NCBI RefSeq assembly: GCF_014646115.1
Contig: NZ_BMMV01000002.1
Location: forward strand, 124,001-188,000
Direction: 5' to 3'
Source of the DNA: Streptomyces camponoticapitis
GTDB taxonomy: Bacteria; Actinomycetota; Actinomycetes; Streptomycetales; Streptomycetaceae
Length of the DNA stretch: 64,000 nt
The first letter of the stretch is position 1; each line of letters opens with the position of its first letter. Below the pieces are notes generated by a model, which worked only from the letters and a program-made list of their open reading frames with translations, was not told the origin of the DNA and did not search any database. Below, in pieces: positions 56,834 through 64,000 of this stretch. A program made the position numbers and the translations under genes.

Positions 56834-58345
56834 ATGCTGACGATGCAGGGCGTGTCCAAGAGCTTTCTCGGGGTGCGTGTGCTCCATGACGTGGGACTCG
56901 ACCTTCAACCCGGCGAGGTCCACGCCCTGGTGGGAGAGAACGGCGCCGGGAAGTCGACCCTGATGAAGGTCCTGGCCGGCGAACACACCCCCGACACCGG
57001 CTCGATCACGCTCGACGGAACGGCGCACACCTTCAGCCACCCCGGCCAGGCGCAGGCGGCCGGGATCGGCATCATCCACCAGGAGTTCGCGCTCCTGGCG
57101 CACCGCACGGTCGCCGAGAACGTCTTCCTCGGCCGGGAGCCGACCCGCCGGGGCCTTGTCGACCGCGCCGCCATGGAACGGCGTACCGCCGAACTCCTCG
57201 CCGAGATCGACGAGACGGGCATCACCCCGCGCACACTCGTCCGGGACCTGTCCGTCGCCCGGCAGCAGACGGTCGAGATAGTCAAGGCGCTCGCGTCCGA
57301 CGTGCGGGTGCTTGTCATGGACGAGCCAACCGCGCCGCTCGCCGAGCACGAGGTCGCGCTCCTCTCCGCCCTCGTACGCAGGCTGACCGCGCGCGGACTC
57401 GGCATCCTGTACATCTCGCACCGCCTCAAGGAGGTCTTCGACCTCTCGACACGCGTCACCGTCCTCAAGGACGGCCGCCATGTCACCACCGTCCGCACCG
57501 CCGACACCACGCCGGACGACATCGTCCGCGCCATGGTCGGCCGCGACCTGACCGCGTACTACCCGCCGCGCGCCCGCCACGACGAGATCGGCGAGGTACG
57601 GCTCACCGTCACCGGCGGCGGCAACGCCCGCCTCAGGGACATCGACCTCACCCTGCGCGCCGGCGAGGTCGTGGGCATCGCGGGTCTGCAAGGGGCGGGG
57701 CGTACGTCGCTGGCCCGCGCCCTGTTCGGAGCCGCGCCCTTCACCACCGGCGCCATGACCGTCGGCGGCAAACCCCTGCGGCCGTCGAGGCCGCGCCAGG
57801 CCATCCGCGCGGGCATCGCCCTGGTCACCGAGGACCGCAAGAGCGAGGGACTGGCCCTGCGCCAGTCCGTACGGGACAACGCGCTGCTGGTCACCCGCGC
57901 CGTCGCGGTACGGGGCAGACCACCGGCCGGGCGGGAGGTCACCGCGCTCCTGGAACGCGTACGGCTCCAGTCACGCGGCGAGGACCAGCAGGCCCAGTTC
58001 CTCTCCGGGGGCAACCAGCAGAAGGTCGTCATCGCCAAGTGGCTGGCGGCGGGCCCTCAGGTGCTGCTCTTCGACGAGCCCACCAGGGGCGTCGACGTCG
58101 GGGCCAAGGCCGCCATCCACACCCTGGTGCGCGAACTCGCCCGCGAGGGCCTCGCCGTACTGATCATCTCCTCCGAACTGCCGGAGCTGATCGGGATGAG
58201 CGACCGGATCCATGTGATGTCCGAAGGTCGCCTCGTCGGTGAACTGCCCGCCGGGGCCGGGGAGGAGAGCATCATGCGCCTCGCGACGGCCGGATCCGAC
58301 CGCGCCGCCGGCGCGCCGGGTGCCCCGCGGGAGGGCGCCGCATGA
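56834..58345 (+). CDS. Sugar ABC transporter ATPase (RbsA/XylG-like, CUT2)
   Basis: 503 residues with two fused ATPase halves. The first has Walker A GENGAGKST (34-42), a Q-loop HQEF, DLSVARQQTVEIVKAL and Walker B VLVMDEPTAPL. The second has a degenerate Walker A GLQGAGRTSL, signature LSGGNQQKVVIAKWL and Walker B LLFDEPTRGVDVG, as is normal for CUT2 proteins. It energises monosaccharide uptake with the two permeases and lipoprotein downstream. The frame runs open to 55508 but only as a rok shadow; ATG 56834 has GAGGAG. The stop overlaps the next start. Confidence 0.95.
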   Translation: MLTMQGVSKSFLGVRVLHDVGLDLQPGEVHALVGENGAGKSTLMKVLAGEHTPDTGSITLDGTAHTFSHPGQAQAAGIGIIHQEFALLAHRTVAENVFLGREPTRRGLVDRAAMERRTAELLAEIDETGITPRTLVRDLSVARQQTVEIVKALASDVRVLVMDEPTAPLAEHEVALLSALVRRLTARGLGILYISHRLKEVFDLSTRVTVLKDGRHVTTVRTADTTPDDIVRAMVGRDLTAYYPPRARHDEIGEVRLTVTGGGNARLRDIDLTLRAGEVVGIAGLQGAGRTSLARALFGAAPFTTGAMTVGGKPLRPSRPRQAIRAGIALVTEDRKSEGLALRQSVRDNALLVTRAVAVRGRPPAGREVTALLERVRLQSRGEDQQAQFLSGGNQQKVVIAKWLAAGPQVLLFDEPTRGVDVGAKAAIHTLVRELAREGLAVLIISSELPELIGMSDRIHVMSEGRLVGELPAGAGEESIMRLATAGSDRAAGAPGAPREGAA

Positions 58346-59403
58346 CCACCGTCGAATCGGCTCCCGCCCCGTCGGGCCCCCCGCCGAAGCAGACATCGTT
58401 GTCCATGAAGAAGGCCCTCCGCTCGGTACGCCGGTCCGTCGACCCCGTCGTCGGCGTCTGGCTCGCCGCACTCGCCGTGACCGTTCTCGGCTGGATCGTC
58501 GTCACCGCCCAGGGCGGGTCCTTCCTCACCACCGCCAACGCCGTCGCGATCCTCCAGAACTGCGTGGCGCTCGGCCTCGTCGCCGTCGGCCAGTCCGCCG
58601 TCATCCTCACCGGCTCCCTCGACCTCTCCGTCGCCTACCTCATCAGCCTCGGCACTCTCGTCGCCGCCGAGACCATGGCGAGCGGCGGAGTCGTCACCGC
58701 CGTGATCGCCGTCCTCGCCCTGTCCGTCGCCGTCGGCCTGGCCAACGGGCTGATCGTCACCGGACTCAAGGTCAACGCGTTCATCGCCACCCTCGGCATG
58801 GCGTTCATCCTGCGCGGCTGGATCGAGGACAACTACACCGGACCCGCCGGCGAGGTGCCCGTCTCCTTCCAGCGCCTCGGCTACGACCGCATCGGGCCCG
58901 TACCGGTCTCGGTGTTCCTGCTCATCGCCGTGGCGGCCGTGATGTGGCTCATCACCCGCCGCACCCGCCTCGGCCACCACATGTACGCCACCGGCGGGGA
59001 CGAACACGCCGCCCGGCTCTCCGGCGTACGGACCGGACGCACCGTCGTGATCGCCCACGTCCTGTGCTCGCTCTGCGTCGGCGCCGCCGCTCTCTTCCTC
59101 GCGGCGCGGCTGGGCGCGGGCGCCCCGTGGGCGGGCACCGAGGCGCGCTACGACCTGGAGTCGATCGCCGCCGTGGTCCTCGGCGGCACCGCGCTCGCGG
59201 GCGGCCGAGGGGGAGTGGCGGGCACCCTCGGCGGCGTCTTCGTCCTCGCCGTACTCGACAGCGTGTTCAACCAGCTCTCCGTGGACCCGTTCTTCAAGAA
59301 CGTCGTGCGCGGCGTCGTCATCATCGCCGCCGTCGCCATCTACGCCCGGCCCAGGCGGACCCCCAAGGCACCGAAGGCCCTGAAGGGAGGGGGGAGCGCA
59401 TGA
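58342..59403 (+). CDS. Sugar ABC transporter permease 1 (CUT2)
   Basis: 353 residues, about 9-10 membrane helices. The CUT2 permease signature is seen: LVAVGQSAVILTGSLDLSVAYLISLGTL near the middle-N part and GGDEHAARLSGVRTGRTVVIAHVLCSLCVGAAALFLAARLG further on, then LESIAAVVLGGTALAGGRGGVAGTLGG. The start overlaps the ATPase stop (ATGA) and its own stop overlaps the next permease. Two different permeases imply a heteromeric channel. Confidence 0.94.
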   Translation: MTTVESAPAPSGPPPKQTSLSMKKALRSVRRSVDPVVGVWLAALAVTVLGWIVVTAQGGSFLTTANAVAILQNCVALGLVAVGQSAVILTGSLDLSVAYLISLGTLVAAETMASGGVVTAVIAVLALSVAVGLANGLIVTGLKVNAFIATLGMAFILRGWIEDNYTGPAGEVPVSFQRLGYDRIGPVPVSVFLLIAVAAVMWLITRRTRLGHHMYATGGDEHAARLSGVRTGRTVVIAHVLCSLCVGAAALFLAARLGAGAPWAGTEARYDLESIAAVVLGGTALAGGRGGVAGTLGGVFVLAVLDSVFNQLSVDPFFKNVVRGVVIIAAVAIYARPRRTPKAPKALKGGGSA

Positions 59404-60509
59404 GCGCCCCGACCGAGACCCCGGACACGGCCAAGTCCGCGGCAGGGAAGGCCCCGACGGCCGCCACCGGCACGCGGATCGTCCGCGCGCTCGGCACCGG
59501 AATCCCCGTCTATCTGCTCCTGGCCGTGCTGCTCCTCGCGCTGCTGATCACCGACCCGGGCTTCTACGAACCCGACAGCTTCCTCTCCTTCGTCAAACGC
59601 GCGGCGCCGCTGGTGATCCTGGCCGCCGGGCAGTATCTGGTCATCGTCTGCGGGGAGTTCGACCTCTCCGTCGGCGCGATCGTCACCGCGGGCGTGGTCG
59701 TCGCCGCCGAGCTGTACGGCTCCTTCCCCGACGCCCACTGGCTGGTGGTGACGGCCATCCTGCTTGTCGCCGGGGGACTGGCCGGGCTGATCAGCGGCCT
59801 GATCACCACCGTCCTGCGCGTACCGTCGTTCATCACCACCCTCGGGATGATGCTCATCCTGGAAGGGGCCGCCTTCTTCTGGACCGGCGGCTCCCCCCAG
59901 GGTGTACTGCCCACCGCCTTCCGCCAGTTGGGCCGGGGCACGGCCTTCGGCTGGCTGCCCTGGGCGGTCGTCGCCTGTCTGGTCGCCGGAACCGCCGCCG
60001 TCCTGGTGATGCGCTCCGACTTCGGACGCACGCTCGTCGCCACCGGTGACAGCGACCGCGCCGCCGCCCTCGCCGGAGTGCGGGTGATCCGGGTGCGCAC
60101 CGTCGCCTTCATCCTCTCCGGCGCCGCCGCCGCGCTCGCCGCCGTCCTCGTCGGAGGATTCTCCGGAGTCTCCGCACAGGCGGGCAGGGGCTACGAGTTC
60201 GAGGCCATCACCGCCGTCGTCCTCGGCGGAGTGGTCCTCGGCGGCGGCCGGGGCTCGGTGGTCGCCGCGATGGCCGGTGCCTTCTCGCTCCAGGCGCTGT
60301 TCACCCTGCTCAACCTCCAGGGCGTCTCCGGGGCCCTGGAGTCCACCGTCCAAGGTGTCATCGTCATCGCCGCGGTCGGCCTCGGAGCCGCCGACTGGTC
60401 CCGGCTGCGCCACCGTCGTACGCCACCGGGCAGCGGTCCACCGGACCGTACGCCACCGGGCACTACGCACCCCACCGGTACGCACAACTCGGGAGGAACC
60501 CCCTCATGA
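59400..60509 (+). CDS. Sugar ABC transporter permease 2 (CUT2)
   Basis: 369 residues from ATG 59400. CUT2 signatures: LVILAAGQYLVIVCGEFDLSVGAIVTAGV, VPSFITTLGMMLILEGAAFFWTGG, ATGDSDRAAALAGVRVIRVRTVAFILSGAAAALAAVLVGG and FEAITAVVLGGVVLGGGRGSVV. The C-terminus is an unusual cytosolic tail rich in Pro, Thr and Gly (RTPPGSGPPDRTPPGTTHP), encoded by short internal repeats at about 60420-60490. Overlaps both neighbours by 4 bp. Confidence 0.94.
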   Translation: MSAPTETPDTAKSAAGKAPTAATGTRIVRALGTGIPVYLLLAVLLLALLITDPGFYEPDSFLSFVKRAAPLVILAAGQYLVIVCGEFDLSVGAIVTAGVVVAAELYGSFPDAHWLVVTAILLVAGGLAGLISGLITTVLRVPSFITTLGMMLILEGAAFFWTGGSPQGVLPTAFRQLGRGTAFGWLPWAVVACLVAGTAAVLVMRSDFGRTLVATGDSDRAAALAGVRVIRVRTVAFILSGAAAALAAVLVGGFSGVSAQAGRGYEFEAITAVVLGGVVLGGGRGSVVAAMAGAFSLQALFTLLNLQGVSGALESTVQGVIVIAAVGLGAADWSRLRHRRTPPGSGPPDRTPPGTTHPTGTHNSGGTPS

Positions 60510-61726
60510 CCCTCATCCGCAACCTCCGCGGACGTGCGCTCGCCGCGGGCGCCGCGCTGCTCGCCGCCGTACTCGTCACCTCCTGCACGAGCGACGCCCC
60601 GGCCGAGTCGCCGCCGGCCGCGTCGGGCAGCGGGAGCACGGCGGACGCGGGCACCGGGAAACAGTCCACCTTCTTCGAACAGGCCGAGTACGACCGCCAG
60701 TTGGCCCTCGCGGGCGAGACGCCCGAGGGACCGGCCGACAAGCCGTGGGAGCAGATGCTCAACCCGCAGATGACCGACACCTCCCAGTACAAGATGGCCG
60801 ACCCGAGCGGCATCGAGCTCTGCTTCTCCAACGCGGGCGTCTTCAACCCCTGGCGGCAGGTGGGGCTGAAGAACATGCGCGCCGAGGTGAAACTCCACAA
60901 GGAGATCACCAAGTTCACCGTCCTGGACGCCCAGGGCAAGGACGACAAGCAGATCTCCGACATCCAGGAACTCTCCGCCCGCGGCTGCGACGCGCTGATC
61001 GTCTCGCCGAACACGACGGCCACCCTCACCCCCGCCGTGAAGCAGGCCTGCGGCAAGCTGCCGGTCATCGTCTTCGACCGGGGAGTGGAGACCGACTGCG
61101 CCGTCACCTTCGTCAACCCGATCGGCGGTTACGCGTACGGCGCCGTGGCGGCCGACTTCCTCGTCGAGAAGGTCAAGCCGAAGGGCAAGATCCTCGCGCT
61201 GCGCATCTCGCCCGGCGTGGATGTCCTGGAGACCCGCTGGTCGGCCGCGAAGGTCGCCTTCGACAAGAGTGAACTCGACGTCGTGGACGTGAAGTTCACC
61301 GACGGCGACCCGGCGAAGGCCAAGTCGATCGTGACCGACGCGCTCACCCGGCACGGCGACATCGACGGTGTCTGGATGGACTCGGGCGCCACGGCCGTCG
61401 CCGCCGTCGAGGCCTTCGAGGACGCGGGCAAGGACGTACCGCCCATCACCGGCGAGGACCAGCAGGACTTCCTCCAGGCCTGGCAGGACAAGGACCTCAC
61501 GGCGATCGCCCCCGCGTACCCGACCTTCCAGTGGCGTACGCCCGTGATCGCCGCGCTGGACATCCTCAAGGGCCAGAAGGTGCCCAAGGAGTGGAAGCTC
61601 CCGCAGCCCACCATCACGCAGGAGAACCTCGCCGACTACCTCAAGCCCGGTATGCCGCCGCTGCATTACGCGATGTGCGGCTGCGAGTCGATGCCCGGCT
61701 TCCCGAAGGACTGGGGCGGCAAGTGA
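60506..61726 (+). CDS. Sugar-binding lipoprotein of the ABC transporter
   Basis: 406 residues. Lipoprotein signal with lipidated Cys27 (LVTSC), a Ser/Ala/Gly linker, then a periplasmic-binding-protein type 1 fold. Recognisable parts are CFSNAGVFNPWRQVGLKNM, ELSARGCDALIVSPNTTATLTPAVKQACGKLPVIVFDRG, and GVWMDSGATAVAAVEAFEDAGKDVPPITGEDQQDFL. It delivers the sugar to the CUT2 permeases. Compared with RbsB it is about 90 residues longer, including an N-terminal insert with FEQAEYDRQLALAGETPEGPADKPWEQML. GGAGG precedes ATG 60506. Confidence 0.94.
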   Translation: MTLIRNLRGRALAAGAALLAAVLVTSCTSDAPAESPPAASGSGSTADAGTGKQSTFFEQAEYDRQLALAGETPEGPADKPWEQMLNPQMTDTSQYKMADPSGIELCFSNAGVFNPWRQVGLKNMRAEVKLHKEITKFTVLDAQGKDDKQISDIQELSARGCDALIVSPNTTATLTPAVKQACGKLPVIVFDRGVETDCAVTFVNPIGGYAYGAVAADFLVEKVKPKGKILALRISPGVDVLETRWSAAKVAFDKSELDVVDVKFTDGDPAKAKSIVTDALTRHGDIDGVWMDSGATAVAAVEAFEDAGKDVPPITGEDQQDFLQAWQDKDLTAIAPAYPTFQWRTPVIAALDILKGQKVPKEWKLPQPTITQENLADYLKPGMPPLHYAMCGCESMPGFPKDWGGK

Positions 61727-62658
61727 CGGCGCCGGCCGGGACGTCGCCCTCACGCCCGCCCTCACTCCCGCCGTTCGCGCTCGGCGCCAACCCGTGGATC
61801 TGGCACTCACCGGTCGACGGCGAAGCCCTGGCCGGGACGCTGCCGCGGCTGGCCGCCTGGGGCTTCGACTGCGTCGAACTCCCCCTGGAACAGGCCGGTG
61901 ACTGGGAGCCCGCCGCCGCCTCGAAGGTGCTGGACGCGACGGGGCTCGCCCCGGCCGCCGTTGTTGCCGTCATGCCGCCGGGCCGCGATCTCGTGGCCAC
62001 CGATCCCGCGACCGTACGCACCACGCAGGACTATCTGCGGCGCTGCGTCGACGCGGCCCGGGCGATTGGTGCGCCCGTCGTGGCCGGTCCGGTCTACACG
62101 GCCGTCGGGCGCTCCTGGCGCATGACGGACGGCGAGCGGGCGGCGGCGTGGGCCGAGTGGCGTGAGCACATCGCGCCCGTCGTCGCGCACGCGCGCCAGG
62201 CGGAGGTGACGATCGCCGTCGAACCGCTGAACCGGTACGAGACGAGTCTGCTCAACACCGTCGCCCAGTGCCTCGAAGCCATGGACGGTCTGGACCCGGC
62301 GGGCATCGGCATCGCGCTCGACGTCTACCACCAGAACATCGAGGAGCGCGGTCTGCCCGGCGCCGTACGGGAGGCCGGGGACCGCGTCGTCCATGTCCAG
62401 GTGTGCGCCAACGACCGCGGCGCGCCCGGCGCGGACCATCTCGACTGGCCCGGGTTCCTGACCGCGCTCGCGGACGGCGGCTACCGGGGGCCGCTCTGCA
62501 TCGAGTCCTTCACGGCGCACAACGACGCGATCGCGGTCGCCGCCTCCGTCTGGCGCCCGCTCGCACCCAGCCAGGACTCGCTCGCCACCGACGGGCTGGC
62601 GTTCCTGCGCCGGGTTCTCGCCGGGCGGCTGAGCGCCAACCGTCGGGCCAGGACCTGA
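61723..62658 (+). CDS. Sugar isomerase/epimerase (TIM barrel, AP endonuclease 2-like)
   Basis: 311 residues from GTG 61723, overlapping the lipoprotein stop (GTGA). Family marks: FALGANPWIWHSPVDGEALAGTLPRLAAWGFDCVEL (strand/helix 1), VAGPVYTAVGRSWRMTDGER, VTIAVEPLNRYETSLLNT (metal Glu), IGIALDVYHQNIEE (Asp/His), VVHVQVCANDRGAPGADHLDW, and PLCIESFTAHND (second Glu). This pattern is close to D-tagatose/D-psicose 3-epimerases and to hydroxypyruvate isomerase-like enzymes. It likely converts the imported sugar or its keto form. Which sugar is undetermined. Confidence 0.9.
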   Translation: MTAPAGTSPSRPPSLPPFALGANPWIWHSPVDGEALAGTLPRLAAWGFDCVELPLEQAGDWEPAAASKVLDATGLAPAAVVAVMPPGRDLVATDPATVRTTQDYLRRCVDAARAIGAPVVAGPVYTAVGRSWRMTDGERAAAWAEWREHIAPVVAHARQAEVTIAVEPLNRYETSLLNTVAQCLEAMDGLDPAGIGIALDVYHQNIEERGLPGAVREAGDRVVHVQVCANDRGAPGADHLDWPGFLTALADGGYRGPLCIESFTAHNDAIAVAASVWRPLAPSQDSLATDGLAFLRRVLAGRLSANRRART

Positions 62659-62719
62659 GCGCCACCCGGCGGGCGAAGAACCGACCGACCGCTCCCATCC
62701 CCCCAGAGAGGATCGGCAG

Positions 62720-64000
62720 ATGAAATGGCATGCGCATGACAGTAGGCGGCGTGGGAGAGCGCTCCGAAGAGCGTTCGTCGCCGGGGCCGGCGCCCTGCTG
62801 CTCGCCCTGACCGCCCTGCCCACCGGCGCCGGAGCCGCCGAGAAGGAACCGGCCTTCAAGGCCCTGCTCTTCACCCGCGCCGTCGGCTACGTCCATGGAT
62901 CCATCCCGAACGGCATCACGATGTTCGAGGAGGAGGCCGCCGAGAACGGTTTCGAGATCGTCCAGAGCGACGACCCCACCGTCTTCAGCGACGACAACCT
63001 CGCGCAGTACGACGCGATCGTCATGCTCCAGAACTCCGGCATGGTCTGGGACACCGAGGCCCAGCGCCAGGCCATGAAGACGTATGTCCAGAGCGGCAAG
63101 GGCGTCGTCGCCATTCACAACACCCTCGACATGGGCGTCGAGGAGGCCTTCCCGTGGTGGGACGAGACCATCAACGGCGGCGCCCACATGCCCACCCACT
63201 CGCCCGGCGTGCTCCAGGGCACGGCCAAGGTCGCCGACCAGGTCCATCCCTCCACCAAGGGACTTCCCGAGCGCTGGGAACGCCCCGAGGAGTGGTACAA
63301 CTTCGACGAGAACCCCCGCGGTGACGTCCATGTCCTGGTCACCGCCGACGAGACGACGTACAACCCCGGCCCCGACGCGATGGGCGCCGACCACCCCATC
63401 TCCTGGTGCCGCAACACCGAGGGCGGCAAGGTCTGGGCCACCGCCATGGGCCATGACACTCCCGCCTACGACGAAGAGGCCTTCCGCGACCATGTCGTCG
63501 GCGGCCTCCAGTGGGCGGCCGGTGAGAAACCGGGCGACTGCGGCGGCACCGACTGGGGCGCCTACGAGAAGGTCACCCTCGACGACAACACCGCCGACCC
63601 GATGGAGCTCGACGTCGCCGACGACGGCCGTGCGATCTACGCTCAGCGCAACGGCGAACTGAAGGTCTTCGACCCCGCGTCCCACTCCACCGTCACCGCC
63701 GGCAAGCTCGACGTCTACACCGGCGGCGAGGACGGCCTGGTCGGTATGGAACTCGACCCGGACTTCGCCACCAACCACTGGGTCTACCTCTACTACGCGC
63801 CGGCCGGTGAATCCGAGGACATCAACCGGCTGTCCCGCTTCACCCTCCACGGCAACACCCTCGACCTGGCCAGCGAGAAGAAACTCCTCGACGTCCCGGC
63901 CTACCGCTCCCGCACCTTCACCGAACCCGGACACACCGGCGGCGCCGTCGAGTTCGGCCCCGACGGCACCCTGTACCTCGGCGTCGGCGACGACGTCCCG
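62720..64000 (+). CDS. Secreted ThuA-domain / sugar-dehydrogenase-like protein (3' end missing)
   Basis: The frame runs from ATG 62720 to the window edge without a stop (427 codons seen). GAGAGGA precedes the ATG. A Sec signal (about 1-40, RRAFVAGAGALLLALTALPTGAGA) leads to a ThuA-like glutamine-amidotransferase-fold domain (about 45-275: KALLFTRAVGYVHGSIPNGI, VAIHNTLDMGVEEAFPWWD, CRNTEGGKVWATAMGHD). A beta-propeller of the PQQ-glucose-dehydrogenase-like class then starts (about 300 on: LDVADDGRAIYAQRNGELKVFDP, GMELDPDFATNHWVYLYYAP). It is 61 bp after the epimerase gene and probably in the same regulon. Confidence 0.9.
   Translation, partial: MKWHAHDSRRRGRALRRAFVAGAGALLLALTALPTGAGAAEKEPAFKALLFTRAVGYVHGSIPNGITMFEEEAAENGFEIVQSDDPTVFSDDNLAQYDAIVMLQNSGMVWDTEAQRQAMKTYVQSGKGVVAIHNTLDMGVEEAFPWWDETINGGAHMPTHSPGVLQGTAKVADQVHPSTKGLPERWERPEEWYNFDENPRGDVHVLVTADETTYNPGPDAMGADHPISWCRNTEGGKVWATAMGHDTPAYDEEAFRDHVVGGLQWAAGEKPGDCGGTDWGAYEKVTLDDNTADPMELDVADDGRAIYAQRNGELKVFDPASHSTVTAGKLDVYTGGEDGLVGMELDPDFATNHWVYLYYAPAGESEDINRLSRFTLHGNTLDLASEKKLLDVPAYRSRTFTEPGHTGGAVEFGPDGTLYLGVGDDVP

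Noticed and set aside
58239..59399. N-terminal extension of permease 2 to 58239
   Set aside because: His/Arg/Pro-rich shadow of permease 1; ATG 59400 has the ATGA overlap expected in this operon.

Overview
The window is high-GC actinobacterial chromosome, almost certainly Streptomyces or a close relative. The evidence is G/C-rich third codon positions, frequent GTG starts, 4-bp ATGA gene overlaps, TANNNT-type -10 boxes 6-7 nt from start codons, and families typical of that genus (DUF397, SpoIIE-type phosphatases, class F sortase, DUF6351, DUF6882, baeRF). The first gene (msrA) lacks its start and the last gene (a ThuA-type secreted protein) runs off the right edge. I saw no tRNA, rRNA, CRISPR array, prophage, intact transposase or biosynthetic cluster.

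Layout. 1-2.1 kb: msrA, a VOC protein and a stand-alone ATP-dependent DNA ligase. 2.8-6.6 kb: a NarL-type two-component system divergent from an ABC ATPase/permease pair. 6.7-11.7 kb: an ABC exporter, then a DUF6351 hydrolase overlapping an SMP-30 lactonase. 11.9-16.4 kb: a multi-domain SpoIIE-type phosphatase, a small repeat-bearing membrane protein, an HhH protein and small unknowns. 16.7-19.2 kb: an SCO5918-like protein, a DEAD-box helicase and a cold-shock protein. 19.5-23.3 kb: a second kinase/regulator and ABC module, paralogous to the first. 23.3-28.3 kb: GNAT, class F sortase with a likely substrate, TetR, and an rRNA-methyltransferase-like protein. 28.4-36.7 kb: an RCK/2TM channel-like protein, secreted PI-PLC, LigB-type ligase, DUF2236 protein and a Ser/Thr kinase fused to eight TPRs. 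36.7-37.0 kb: MITE-like inverted repeats. 37.0-49.2 kb: FAD oxidoreductase, MFS transporter, serine hydrolase, Ca2+/H+ antiporter, MMPL pump, phenylacetate-CoA ligase and small proteins. 49.4-55.1 kb: Tat-exported GH95 fucosidase, baeRF protein and secreted amidase. 55.5-64.0 kb: ROK repressor divergent from a CUT2-type sugar transport operon with an epimerase-like protein and a ThuA-domain protein.

How the genes work together. The clearest functional unit is the right-hand sugar locus: uptake (ATPase, two permeases, lipoprotein), TIM-barrel epimerase/isomerase and ThuA protein, under a ROK regulator with palindromes in the divergent promoter. The two two-component/ABC modules look like envelope-stress or antibiotic-resistance units. 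The second has a shared motif upstream of both transcription units, perfect palindrome CTACTCCCGCCGGAGTAG at the ABC operon, which is a candidate operator. A MITE-like inverted-repeat family occurs at 6657-6727 and 36722-36902 and supplies the stop codon of the adjacent gene both times.
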